From NCBI GenBank assembly GCA_009768925.2, contig VHIT02000025.1, positions 1-64,000 on the forward strand: a DNA stretch of 64,000 bases, read 5' to 3'. Source of the DNA: Cryptosporidium bovis. Lineage: Eukaryota > Apicomplexa > Conoidasida > Eucoccidiorida > Cryptosporidiidae. Each line of letters opens with the position of its first letter. Position 1 is the stretch's first letter. The position numbers and the translations under genes are program-made. This document shows, piece after piece, positions 8,229 to 16,681 of this stretch. The notes beneath the pieces were generated by a model that did not search any database, was not told where the DNA came from, and worked only from the letters and a program-made list of their open reading frames with translations.

Positions 8229-11009
8229 TTAGGACATATCGCCTACAGTTTGTGTCCCAACAGTTCTCTTGTTCGAACTCTGATTCGAACTGACATCATC
8301 ATGGTAGAGATTCTCTTCCCTAATAACATTACCATTATAACCGTAATCTGTTGTAGTGGTAACAATATTACCGCCTATAAACCTTGGCCCATCCACAGTT
8401 GTTACTTCAACTCCATCGGACGGACCACCAGCAGTTCTGTGGTGATGTTCATATGGTGTCCAACTATTGCATTCCTTACATCTATGATACCCAAATGGAG
8501 TTAGATCTCCCTGTGACACGCCTGGTTTTCCATACAAGTCATGTAAGTAACTATATCCATAAAATGGATAACTTACACGACCTGGTCCAAAGTAGTAATC
8601 ATACCCCCTTCTCCTATAAATTGGAATTGGTCTATCAACCCCTGGAGCCGGAGGAATTTTCTCATACATGCGTTCTAAAAAGTGTTGGTATCTGCGGTCT
8701 CCTGGTGTAACATCAATGAAATCAAGAGCATCAGACCTATCAATGTACCATTCATCACCTATTTTGATAAACCAAAGGCCATTTAACCTATATCTTACAC
8801 CATCATGGAATTGAACCTTTCCTTTCGAATCCCTGTAGAATCCCTTTCGCGACTCAGAATATTGTTGTCTGATGTGTCTGCTACTGTGTCTCAATTCATC
8901 TGGTAGTGTGCTTAGTGACCATGGCAAGCTAGAGACCAAGGGAACGTTTTCAATATCTCGATAGTACCTTCTTACAGTAGTTCTTGGGTATAACGGATAA
9001 TAACCATCTCGGTAACGGTCGTAACCGTATGATGGGTAATATCTGTCCTCAAATCCATATTCCGGATACCTACTGCCATATATTCCCGGACCACCAATTG
9101 AGATCGTGCAGGCACCTTCAATATCTATAATTGAACTAACTGCGACGAATTTCTTCAAGGAGTCTCTAAACTCAAATACACAATCTTCAATAGTTTCAGT
9201 TTGCATCATTCCCACGGCATCACAGATATCGACATACGATGGCAATTTATTGTCTGACTCGCGAATCAATTGCAAACGTTCCTTGTCATTCTTTTTACTA
9301 AACAAGTTCGAGGCAATAGCATACACAAGTGATAGCTTCTCAGACTTGTTGACAGCCATTTCACCGCAAGCAGAGTATCTAAAGTAATCAGTCCTTTCAC
9401 AAACCTTCCTGATACTCCTTTCGGAAATACCGTATTTACTCTTAAATGTTCTTCCTCTCAAAACACTAACGCACATTTCTGAAAGTTCCATAGTTTCATC
9501 CTTGATAAATGATTTCAAGGACATTTTGCTTGAGAGCCCACACAAATCCCTCAGATCAACGATCAAATCGTCCTTGGAAGATTCCAATTCATCCTTTATC
9601 TTAATTAAATGCATGAGCTCAAAGTGGCTAAGTTTCTGACACTTGGTGTTAGAGAATGGATCTATCTTGCGGCAAGCATCAGTAATTTTTCTATATGAAG
9701 CTAATCTAGACTTTTTAAGTTCAGATACACAGGTTGAGTAGACATTCATTGTATCGATGTTGAGAACTGCTTCTGTCAGTGCACTATCAAATTCAAGGTT
9801 GATATCCTTTGTACCTCTACGAATTGAAAGTGAAATAGTACTGAACCAGTCTTGCTGAACACGCGAAAGCTTTCTAGACTTGTCATGATGCCTTCTTGAT
9901 TGTTTAAACTCTGATGTATCTGAAAGTCCGGCTGAAACAGATGACAAATCCTCAGTTTGTGATCCCGCTGAAATAGGAGAGACTTCGGAATTAACAGAGG
10001 TTCTAATAGAAAATTGAGGTTTTCCACCTCCCATACCAAATCTGAGTCTTTTGGATTCAACATTTCCATCCAAAACACTCTTAATTGCATCTGCAATCTG
10101 CGAGACGGCCACACTTAAAAGAGTTTCATCACCGGAATCACTAGAGCCGCCTGAAACAAGTCCTACCTCTTGTAACTTTGTTTTGTAAAAATCTGAAACA
10201 GATGATTGCAAGAGCGCTTCTGAAACAGATGAAGAAGATGAGGGAAAGACACCCCTTTGTATCAAACTCAAAACAAACCTACATCCCTCACGAAAAGTCG
10301 TCCTAATTCCAAGAGCTCCTTCGGACAACAGAATAGATATCGCAGCGGCGACTCCAAGTTGCTTCTCTGTGAGGTTGTTGAATGCAGAATAAAGAGTGAA
10401 ATCAACAGCTCCGCATAAATCCATTGTCGATGAACAAAAACTTGAATCAATTCCTAACAGAGTTTTGCCAATATCACCAGAGCAGGCTTCCTCACACTTC
10501 GATTTTATTGACCCCTTGACCAATGGGGAGAATGGGCGAGAAGGAGCAATGGCTGTTGTAAGCAGGCAGGCTGCCCTCAGGTCACCCTTCGAATGATCTC
10601 GATTGCGAACAAATTCCTGAATAGATCTAGCATATGATGCGTACACACCAGAAATTCCACTGCACTCCATTGAGTTCCATGGATTAACTAATGTACACAT
10701 CTCCAAGGCTGAATCCAAGTTAAGAACATCCCATTTATTGCTGGATGTGGAAAATTCCTTAACTGTTCTTTGTAAAAGGGCTACACAAGTAACTTCAAAA
10801 TTATCTAAACTTATTTCGGCAGTCAGTTCCTTTTCTAATGAAGAATCAGAAACAAACTTTAACCCTTTTCTAGAGAAATGATTCTTTAAGTCGCGTGACC
10901 ATCCTAAGACGTATCCTGGAAATGCATTCTCAACGCCTACCGAAGTTGCGTTTACAGTGCAAGCTGACAAAACAAGCGCACTCAACAAGGAAAAAATTTT
11001 GTTCCTCAT
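8229..11009 (-). CDS. Secreted subtelomeric protein, paralogue A of a tandem pair
   Basis: This 926-residue protein begins with a signal peptide (MRNKIFSLLSALVLSACTVNA). I chose the ATG at 11009 because the frame extends 5' only to non-ATG codons and this start puts the signal at residue 1. Two similar cysteine-bearing halves follow (~25-320 and ~375-650), with NPWNSMECSG and IDPFSNTKCQ at matching points in each half. A Tyr/Gly/Pro-rich linker with RYPEYGFEDRYY-like stretches covers ~650-710. A conserved tail block QYSESRKGFYRDS...HDGVRYRLNGLWF...EWYID starts near 713. It lacks a membrane segment after the signal, so secretion is likely. No known domain is recognised. It shares all blocks with the next gene, 12126-14672. 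Its function is unknown; export or a role at the host interface is inference. Confidence 0.85.
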   Translation of the reverse strand: MRNKIFSLLSALVLSACTVNATSVGVENAFPGYVLGWSRDLKNHFSRKGLKFVSDSSLEKELTAEISLDNFEVTCVALLQRTVKEFSTSSNKWDVLNLDSALEMCTLVNPWNSMECSGISGVYASYARSIQEFVRNRDHSKGDLRAACLLTTAIAPSRPFSPLVKGSIKSKCEEACSGDIGKTLLGIDSSFCSSTMDLCGAVDFTLYSAFNNLTEKQLGVAAAISILLSEGALGIRTTFREGCRFVLSLIQRGVFPSSSSSVSEALLQSSVSDFYKTKLQEVGLVSGGSSDSGDETLLSVAVSQIADAIKSVLDGNVESKRLRFGMGGGKPQFSIRTSVNSEVSPISAGSQTEDLSSVSAGLSDTSEFKQSRRHHDKSRKLSRVQQDWFSTISLSIRRGTKDINLEFDSALTEAVLNIDTMNVYSTCVSELKKSRLASYRKITDACRKIDPFSNTKCQKLSHFELMHLIKIKDELESSKDDLIVDLRDLCGLSSKMSLKSFIKDETMELSEMCVSVLRGRTFKSKYGISERSIRKVCERTDYFRYSACGEMAVNKSEKLSLVYAIASNLFSKKNDKERLQLIRESDNKLPSYVDICDAVGMMQTETIEDCVFEFRDSLKKFVAVSSIIDIEGACTISIGGPGIYGSRYPEYGFEDRYYPSYGYDRYRDGYYPLYPRTTVRRYYRDIENVPLVSSLPWSLSTLPDELRHSSRHIRQQYSESRKGFYRDSKGKVQFHDGVRYRLNGLWFIKIGDEWYIDRSDALDFIDVTPGDRRYQHFLERMYEKIPPAPGVDRPIPIYRRRGYDYYFGPGRVSYPFYGYSYLHDLYGKPGVSQGDLTPFGYHRCKECNSWTPYEHHHRTAGGPSDGVEVTTVDGPRFIGGNIVTTTTDYGYNGNVIREENLYHDDVSSNQSSNKRTVGTQTVGDMS

Positions 11010-12125
11010 TTTTATAGTTGTATTCAACAACTTGATCTCTTTGCTAAAAATCAAAACTGTTAATATGAAAAAGGGGAAAAGATCTGAAATATTGGTTTCT
11101 AATGGTATTCACGTTCACTTTAGTGTGACTCAAAGAGGATGTGTACTCAATTGGGATTCAGCCAGAGACAAGACATTGAAATATTTACAGAACCCCTAAA
11201 TATCATTACTTAGTCAAATGCTCATTTCAAGTTTTGGGATATTAAAGTAAGTTACCGCAGGTAACTTGTCTACAGTTTGCCGCCTGTATTTTCTTTGAGC
11301 GGCCCAGAGGCAACATCTATTTTAAGCGGCAAATTAATGTTGCACCTGCATTCTAAGAGAAATTAAATTGGCACAATAGTAACAGAGTTTCACATTCAAA
11401 TTTAGATAAAATCTAGTTCTTTATTCTATTTCACCTTCGATCATGAATGGGGTAGACGTACAGGCATTCTTGTTTGTAACACACCTTAGTGATAAGAATA
11501 AATCTATTTAAAAAAATCCGAAACCCATCATCTAAAGACCTTTTTACTAGTTTACACACTGATTCTCTTTAATAACCCAACCTAGGTCTAGATTAAGTGC
11601 GTTAGTAGAGACTATCACTACATATTACTCGTCTAATATTTGTTTTAAAAAGACTGCATTGACACATCTTAATTTTTAGTGGGATTATGGGTAAGTTGGT
11701 CATACTATATATAGATATACTTGCGAATCCCTCTACATAAGTACGTCAATATTAAAGGAATATTGTTCTCTCAACGAACTCACTTTGATATTTCGCTCCC
11801 ACAATTCTATCAATCTTCCAACTTGCACTTAAATATCAACTCTAAACATTAACCAAAAACCTAAAATATTCCTATATATGGATAACACATCTCAATTGCG
11901 TCAAAATAACTCTGTTGTAAATTGATTTATATATCAGAACTAGTTGAGCATCATTTCCTATACTCACATAACTCCAGATGTAACATGTAATAGCTCATTT
12001 AGTTCGCATTAAAGAAATACGTTCGCAAGTACGGTATAATGTCTAGATGTAACTTATTCACGGGTATTACTCGAATGAATTGTAGTTTACGGTGCTTAAA
12101 TAATAGTTTCCCCACTACATCCCAA
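11010..12125. other. Intergenic, 1.1 kb, promoter region of paralogue A with inverted repeats
   Basis: The gap lies between the two tandem secreted paralogues, both on the minus strand. The part nearest 11010 is the promoter side of the first, and the part nearest 12125 is 3' UTR of the second. It contains GC-rich inverted repeats at 11249-11333 (separate entry). Only short ORFs occur, for example 22 codons at 11443. I see no RNA gene. Confidence 0.55.
11249..11333. promoter_or_regulatory. Cluster of inverted repeats upstream of paralogue A
   Basis: AAGTTACC / GGTAACTT form a perfect 8-base inverted repeat with a 3-base spacer (11249-11267). TTTGCCGC (11276-11283) and GCGGCAAA (11326-11333) form a second perfect inverted pair, with a further GCGGC at ~11299. 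All lie 240-325 bases upstream of the ATG at 11009. GCCGCC also occurs near 14767 upstream of paralogue B. Regulatory meaning is inferred from placement and GC content against the AT-rich background. Confidence 0.4.
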
Positions 12126-14672
12126 TCAGAATTTAGTTTCTTTCACAATATTACCTTCATTTTGTTTCACAAGACAGCAATATCCAGATCTTGGATCAGC
12201 ACTTATGTGTTCAGCATACAAAATTTTAGGCCCTCTCGTTTCACTTTCATCGATATCACCAAAAACAAATGGATGCTTGTATTTTGGACTGTCAGGTTTA
12301 ATATCAACAAGATCTCTCGATCCAGTACTGTCAATGTACCACTTATCACCGACTTTAACCATCCAGGCCCCGTTTATTAGGAATCTAAGTCCGTCATGGT
12401 ACACTTGCTCACCATCAGAAGTTTTGTAGAGTCCTCTTCTAGATTCGGAATACTGTTCTCTAATGTAACCTCCAGGAGGCACGAGTCTCTCCGGTAAAAA
12501 TGCACGGGCTGTCCATGGAATAGTAGACACTGAAGGACCCATATATGGACCTAGTTGGCCTGGTGGTGGTGGTGGTGGTGGTGGTACGCCATAAGGTCCG
12601 AAATGTGGGTAAATTCCAGATACAGGTGGGTAAATTCCAGATACAGGTGGGTAAATTCCAGGTACTGATGGTGGTAATGGAGCACCTGTATCAATTCCCG
12701 GGACCGGTGAGGGGCCATAAATTCCTGTCTTACCAAACGCAACTAAGCAAGCACCGTCAATATCCATAAGAGTAACAACAGAAGTATATCTTGACAAAAC
12801 TTCCCTAAGTCCAAACGAACATTCTTCAACTGACTCCATTCCCATTTTATAGACGAAATTACAAATATCACCATATGTCGGGAAATCCAAAGAATTTCTA
12901 CGGATCATCTTGAGACGATCTTTGTCGTTTTTTCTTGGAAAAAGACTAGTCGAAATAGCTGATACGGATTGAATCCTCACAGCTAAAGGTGATATAACAA
13001 TATCACTGCAGGCAGATGATCTAATGTAATCTGATATGGTACATGCCTTTGTAATTGTTTTGTCTGACATTGGATATTTCATTCTAAATGTCTTATTACC
13101 AAGAGCCTTGATACACTTCCTACCAATCTCTTCATCATTCTCTCTTATGAAAGATTTCAGAGACATCTTGTTTGAGAGTGCGCAAAGATCTCTCAAATCA
13201 ACAATGGAGGTTCTCTTTGATATTGATTCAAGCTCCTCTCTAAGTTTTATCAGGTAGGTAAGTTCAAAATTATTCAATTTTTGGCATCTTAAATCGGAAA
13301 ATGGGTCAATTTTGCGGCAAGCTGCGGAAACTTTCCTATCAGATGCCAATCTAGATCTTCTCAATACAGATACACAACTTGAGAATACATTGGCTCCATC
13401 AAATTTTGAGACAGCTATGGTTAGTGCCGTGTTAAACGTCTCATCAATTTCCTTCGTACCCCTGCGAATGGTATTGAAAATAGTTGTATACCAATCTGAC
13501 TGGACAGAGGAAAGTTTAATAGACTCATCTTTGTGGTTTTGCGAGTCAAATGAATCAGAAAACCCAGACAAAGAACTCTCAACTGAAGACTCAGACAGCG
13601 GAGAAACCTCTGATGATGTCATCGACAAACTAGAGGCAGCTACGGACTGTTTTGATTTTCTTGATCTGATTCTACTTTTCAAAGGAAGAATTGAGGTAAC
13701 TGTGTCATATTTGTCAAAGATTGATTTCATAGCATCGGATATTTGAGTAACGATTACAGAAAGTAAAGTTTTGTCTTGAATCAAAAGATCGTCATTGGAA
13801 TCTGAGTCAGGCAATATTCCAACTTCCTTCAATTTTGAATCAAAGAAACTTACAACTTCGGACTGTAAAACTGATTCCGACACGGAACTAGACGAAGTCG
13901 GGAAAATTCCTTTACTCTTTAAGTTCAAAACAAAATCACAACCTTCGCTGTACGTTGTTTTTAATCCAAGGGCTCCTTCAGAAATTAATGTTGATATTGA
14001 TGAAGCAATTCCAAATTCAATTTCATTAAATGTACCGAATGAAGAGTCGAGCGTAAAGTCAATTGATCCGCATAAATCCGATGACATAGAACAGAAACTC
14101 GAGTCTATTTTGGAAATGGGAGCCGAGAGTTCTTCAGAGCAAGTGCTTAAGCACTTCTTTCTTATTGAACCCTTTCTTAATACATTAAATGGACGACCTG
14201 GAGCAACTGATGAAGCAATTAAACAAGCTGCTCTAAGATCACCTCTTTGTTTATCTTTGGTATGAACGTAACTTTGAATTTCTGTTGCAAGTGACGCAAC
14301 AACACCGAGGACACCACTGCACTCAAGTGAATTCCATGGATTAATTACAGCACAAAATTCCAATGCTGAATCAAGGTCAATATAAGTGAAGCTGCCGTCA
14401 ACTTGCGAAGGCTCCTCAATTGAGTTTTGTAAAACTTTCATACATGTGTTCTCAAAGTCATCAAAGGTAACCTGTGTTGACAAAAGATCTGCAATAGAAA
14501 CTCCTGGGGCTATTCTCATTCCCTTTGAAGAAGCCAATGCTTGAAGTTCTACCTGCCATTCTGAGACGTAGTTAGGAATTACTATCTCACAACTAATAGG
14601 TGCTCCACTCAATGTTAGACCAAGAGCAAAAAAACTAGCTAAACTTAACAGTTTTCTCAAGAATACTCTCAT
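12126..14672 (-). CDS. Secreted subtelomeric protein, paralogue B of a tandem pair
   Basis: This 848-residue protein starts MRVFLRKLLSLASFFALGLTLSG, a clear signal peptide. The ATG at 14672 is the first real start, since the codon before it is GTG. The architecture repeats that of the gene at 8229-11009. It has two cysteine-bearing halves with NPWNSLECSG and IDPFSDLRCQ, a serine-rich segment (~340-380), a proline-rich linker, and the tail block QYSESRRGLYKTS...HDGLRFLINGAWM...KWYID near 737. In place of the Tyr/Arg-rich linker of its sister it carries three PPVSGIY-like heptads and a run of eight prolines. The function is unknown. The pair arose by tandem duplication followed by strong divergence of the linker, because the tail and the cysteine frames are kept while the middle is not. 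No membrane anchor is seen. Confidence 0.85.
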   Translation of the reverse strand: MRVFLRKLLSLASFFALGLTLSGAPISCEIVIPNYVSEWQVELQALASSKGMRIAPGVSIADLLSTQVTFDDFENTCMKVLQNSIEEPSQVDGSFTYIDLDSALEFCAVINPWNSLECSGVLGVVASLATEIQSYVHTKDKQRGDLRAACLIASSVAPGRPFNVLRKGSIRKKCLSTCSEELSAPISKIDSSFCSMSSDLCGSIDFTLDSSFGTFNEIEFGIASSISTLISEGALGLKTTYSEGCDFVLNLKSKGIFPTSSSSVSESVLQSEVVSFFDSKLKEVGILPDSDSNDDLLIQDKTLLSVIVTQISDAMKSIFDKYDTVTSILPLKSRIRSRKSKQSVAASSLSMTSSEVSPLSESSVESSLSGFSDSFDSQNHKDESIKLSSVQSDWYTTIFNTIRRGTKEIDETFNTALTIAVSKFDGANVFSSCVSVLRRSRLASDRKVSAACRKIDPFSDLRCQKLNNFELTYLIKLREELESISKRTSIVDLRDLCALSNKMSLKSFIRENDEEIGRKCIKALGNKTFRMKYPMSDKTITKACTISDYIRSSACSDIVISPLAVRIQSVSAISTSLFPRKNDKDRLKMIRRNSLDFPTYGDICNFVYKMGMESVEECSFGLREVLSRYTSVVTLMDIDGACLVAFGKTGIYGPSPVPGIDTGAPLPPSVPGIYPPVSGIYPPVSGIYPHFGPYGVPPPPPPPPGQLGPYMGPSVSTIPWTARAFLPERLVPPGGYIREQYSESRRGLYKTSDGEQVYHDGLRFLINGAWMVKVGDKWYIDSTGSRDLVDIKPDSPKYKHPFVFGDIDESETRGPKILYAEHISADPRSGYCCLVKQNEGNIVKETKF
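12562..12585. repeat. (GGT)8 microsatellite encoding polyproline
   Basis: Eight GGT units on the plus strand encode a proline run in the minus-strand secreted protein. This is a likely site of length polymorphism between isolates. Confidence 0.85.
12605..12667. repeat. Three 21-bp minisatellite units encoding PPVSGIY-type heptads
   Basis: Unit GTGGGTAAATTCCAGATACA plus G repeats at 12605, 12626 and 12647. The first two are identical and the third differs at its end. They encode a proline/tyrosine heptad in the linker of the secreted paralogue. Perfect identity of adjacent copies suggests recent expansion. Confidence 0.85.
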
Positions 14673-15154
14673 CACTTAGAAAAATTAGACAAACTTTCTC
14701 CGCTGAATTTCAGTTCTAATACAGTTTTTTAAAGTTCAACATTTCACAAACACTTTTTCCGGTCAGCCGCCTTGCATTCCGTTTTTCGACACCTATTATT
14801 TTCTGCTTCAGCAAATATTTATTTAATTTAAAATGGCTGAGACGTAAATATACGAGACGTGAGACAAAAAAAGAGCTGAATTAGAGATAGATTTAAACTA
14901 GTGATCCAGTAATATTTGCAACTTAAAAAAACTATATTCATTATTCGCAATAGGTTGGTAAAAACAACCAACATAAAAAATATTAACATGTATCCGCCAA
15001 CTAAATATATATACATTTTTTCACACCAAAAAAAACAGTACATTTCTAGATAAGAGTAAATTACCTGTATATTTGTTCTATTATAATTTGAACTATTATA
15101 ACTATAAACATCATGTGCATTTTCATATCATTTTTTTCTGTCTGAAAATTTATT
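14673..15154. other. Intergenic, 482 bp
   Basis: This is promoter-side DNA of paralogue B, with CAGCCGCCTTGC near 14765, and 3' side of the next minus-strand gene. A 71-codon hydrophobic ORF at 14828-15043 is low in complexity and judged spurious. Confidence 0.55.
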
Positions 15155-15724
15155 TTAGTCGTCTAATGAAATATGATTCAGATTAATGCATAAAGGATCT
15201 TCGCATGCGTTCTTGAAAACAGTTAGTGGTTTTCTCTGTAATTCCAGAAAACTTTCATCATCTGCATAAAGAAATACTAAAATTCTATTAACATATGTTT
15301 GACATTCATCTGTCTCTCCTGGTTTCATTATTCTTATAACAGGAGATCCGTCATCTGCAGAAAGTTCTCCGTGCCATCTAACACATTGTTCATCACCATT
15401 AGTGATTGGGTCATCATCTCTTTCAATATTATTAGCAATACTAGATAGTATCTCATAAACCTGCTCCGACGACTTCCAAAAGTCCTTCGCTCTTGGATGT
15501 ATATAGTTTTCCCAAGCCCTACAAGCAGTCAAAACCTCATCAGGTGTCCTCTTTTCAAAATGATGTTTCCTCCTTCTATTACTTTTTTCGGATGAAACCG
15601 ACACCTTAGAGCTCAAGGCCCTGTGAGATCTATCACTTCCATAGTTTTTTGTTGTCTTTTCCTCTTTAAATCCAAATAATAAACAAAAGGGTGAGTCACT
15701 GCATGATCTGAAGCAAGAGAACAT
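15155..15724 (-). CDS. Small basic protein with HNH/His-Me zinc-loop-like C terminus
   Basis: This 189-residue protein has a basic N-terminal part (RRRKHHFEKR near 50-60). The C-terminal ~80 residues run CVRWHGELSADDGSP, then a hydrophobic segment YVNRILVFLY, then CEDPLCINLNHISL (~172-185). The last block matches the C.(N/D)P.CVNP.HL pattern of phage-type HNH and I-PpoI-like zinc-binding loops, and the W.G...DG.P strand matches the usual lead-in to that fold. The catalytic HNH histidine position (before the hydrophobic segment) is not obvious, so a DNA-binding or structural role is as likely as nuclease activity. No signal peptide or membrane segment is certain. It is divergent from the secreted 16682 gene. 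The family call is from pattern only. Confidence 0.6.
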   Translation of the reverse strand: MFSCFRSCSDSPFCLLFGFKEEKTTKNYGSDRSHRALSSKVSVSSEKSNRRRKHHFEKRTPDEVLTACRAWENYIHPRAKDFWKSSEQVYEILSSIANNIERDDDPITNGDEQCVRWHGELSADDGSPVIRIMKPGETDECQTYVNRILVFLYADDESFLELQRKPLTVFKNACEDPLCINLNHISLDD

Positions 15725-16681
15725 AACTGAGTACTAAATTTACTATATTAGTTATGAAACCTTTATTATTTTAAAATTAGCCACTACTTTATATATTGGT
15801 ATTCCTTTATGTGATTGCTTAGGCTGAAAACCAATATCGTTATTTTACTTGTCAATTTTTTTTGAATACCGGAATGTGTAACCAAGTTCTGATAAATATC
15901 TTCAAAGCTGGAAAAACAGAATATCCTTTGTTAAAATGTGGTATACTTAAATATTTCGATTGTTTATTTATTTTTAAACTCAGTTAATTGTAGGAATATT
16001 AATAATTTATTCAACAAAACCTAACATTGGCCAAGGGGTGTACGCACACAAGATAGCTATGATAAAAAATTAACAGGGTTTTAACTACATCATGATTTAA
16101 ACTACTCGGGAAAAATAACGCTTTCTTTCAAATTGCCTGTGCTAATCTACATCTCTCGATATCTGTACTAGTTCAGTAGAAAAAATATCAAGCAATTATT
16201 CGCTTAAACAGTTTCCAAAAATACTACTACTTAAGTGCGTACACAAATGAACGTTTTTGATGAACAAATAATTTTAGTACATAAGCATAATTAAAGATAA
16301 ATTTATTATGTAAGTAAAGAACTTTATTTACACCTTATTACTTTCCTTGTCACAATAAGTAGTTTGTAGTAAAATTAACGAAAAAAAATTTCAATTGATA
16401 TAGAATTATACAAAAATAAAGACTAATATTTTTTTCAACCAAAATATATCTTTGAACAACTTTTTAACGAACCCTTCTAAAAAAATCTAGCATTAGTCCA
16501 TTTTCTTTCTCTAATTTTCGTTGATACTTAAATAAGCTCAATTATTTTGATCTCTAAATTACCGCCAAGGCGCCATATCAGATCTATATGACTTTAAAAT
16601 TATAGATTGTTGTAAACCTAAAGCTTATAAATTAAAAATAAAGTAATATTTATCACTAAATGCTTCTTTCTGGACGAATTA
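15725..16681. other. Divergent intergenic region, 957 bp
   Basis: This is a shared promoter region for the HNH-like gene (minus) and the secreted protein at 16682 (plus). It contains ACCGCCAAGGCGCCA at 16561-16575, a GC island with E2F-like halves, 107 bases from the plus-strand ATG. The rest is AT-rich with no ORF or RNA that I can support. Confidence 0.5.

Noticed and set aside
12551-12742. 63-codon minus-strand ORF with a histidine run
   Set aside because: It is an off-frame reading of the GGT microsatellite inside the secreted paralogue.
13312-14265. Plus-strand ORFs of 144 and 156 codons antisense to paralogue B
   Set aside because: They lie fully inside a better-supported gene with a signal peptide and a paralogue. 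No start context or motif supports them.
14828-15043. 71-codon hydrophobic minus-strand ORF
   Set aside because: Low-complexity intergenic DNA without good coding signs or splice partners.
16611-16630. AAACCTAAA as a possible telomerase RNA template
   Set aside because: Nine bases are expected by chance in AT-rich DNA. No surrounding structure supports an RNA gene.
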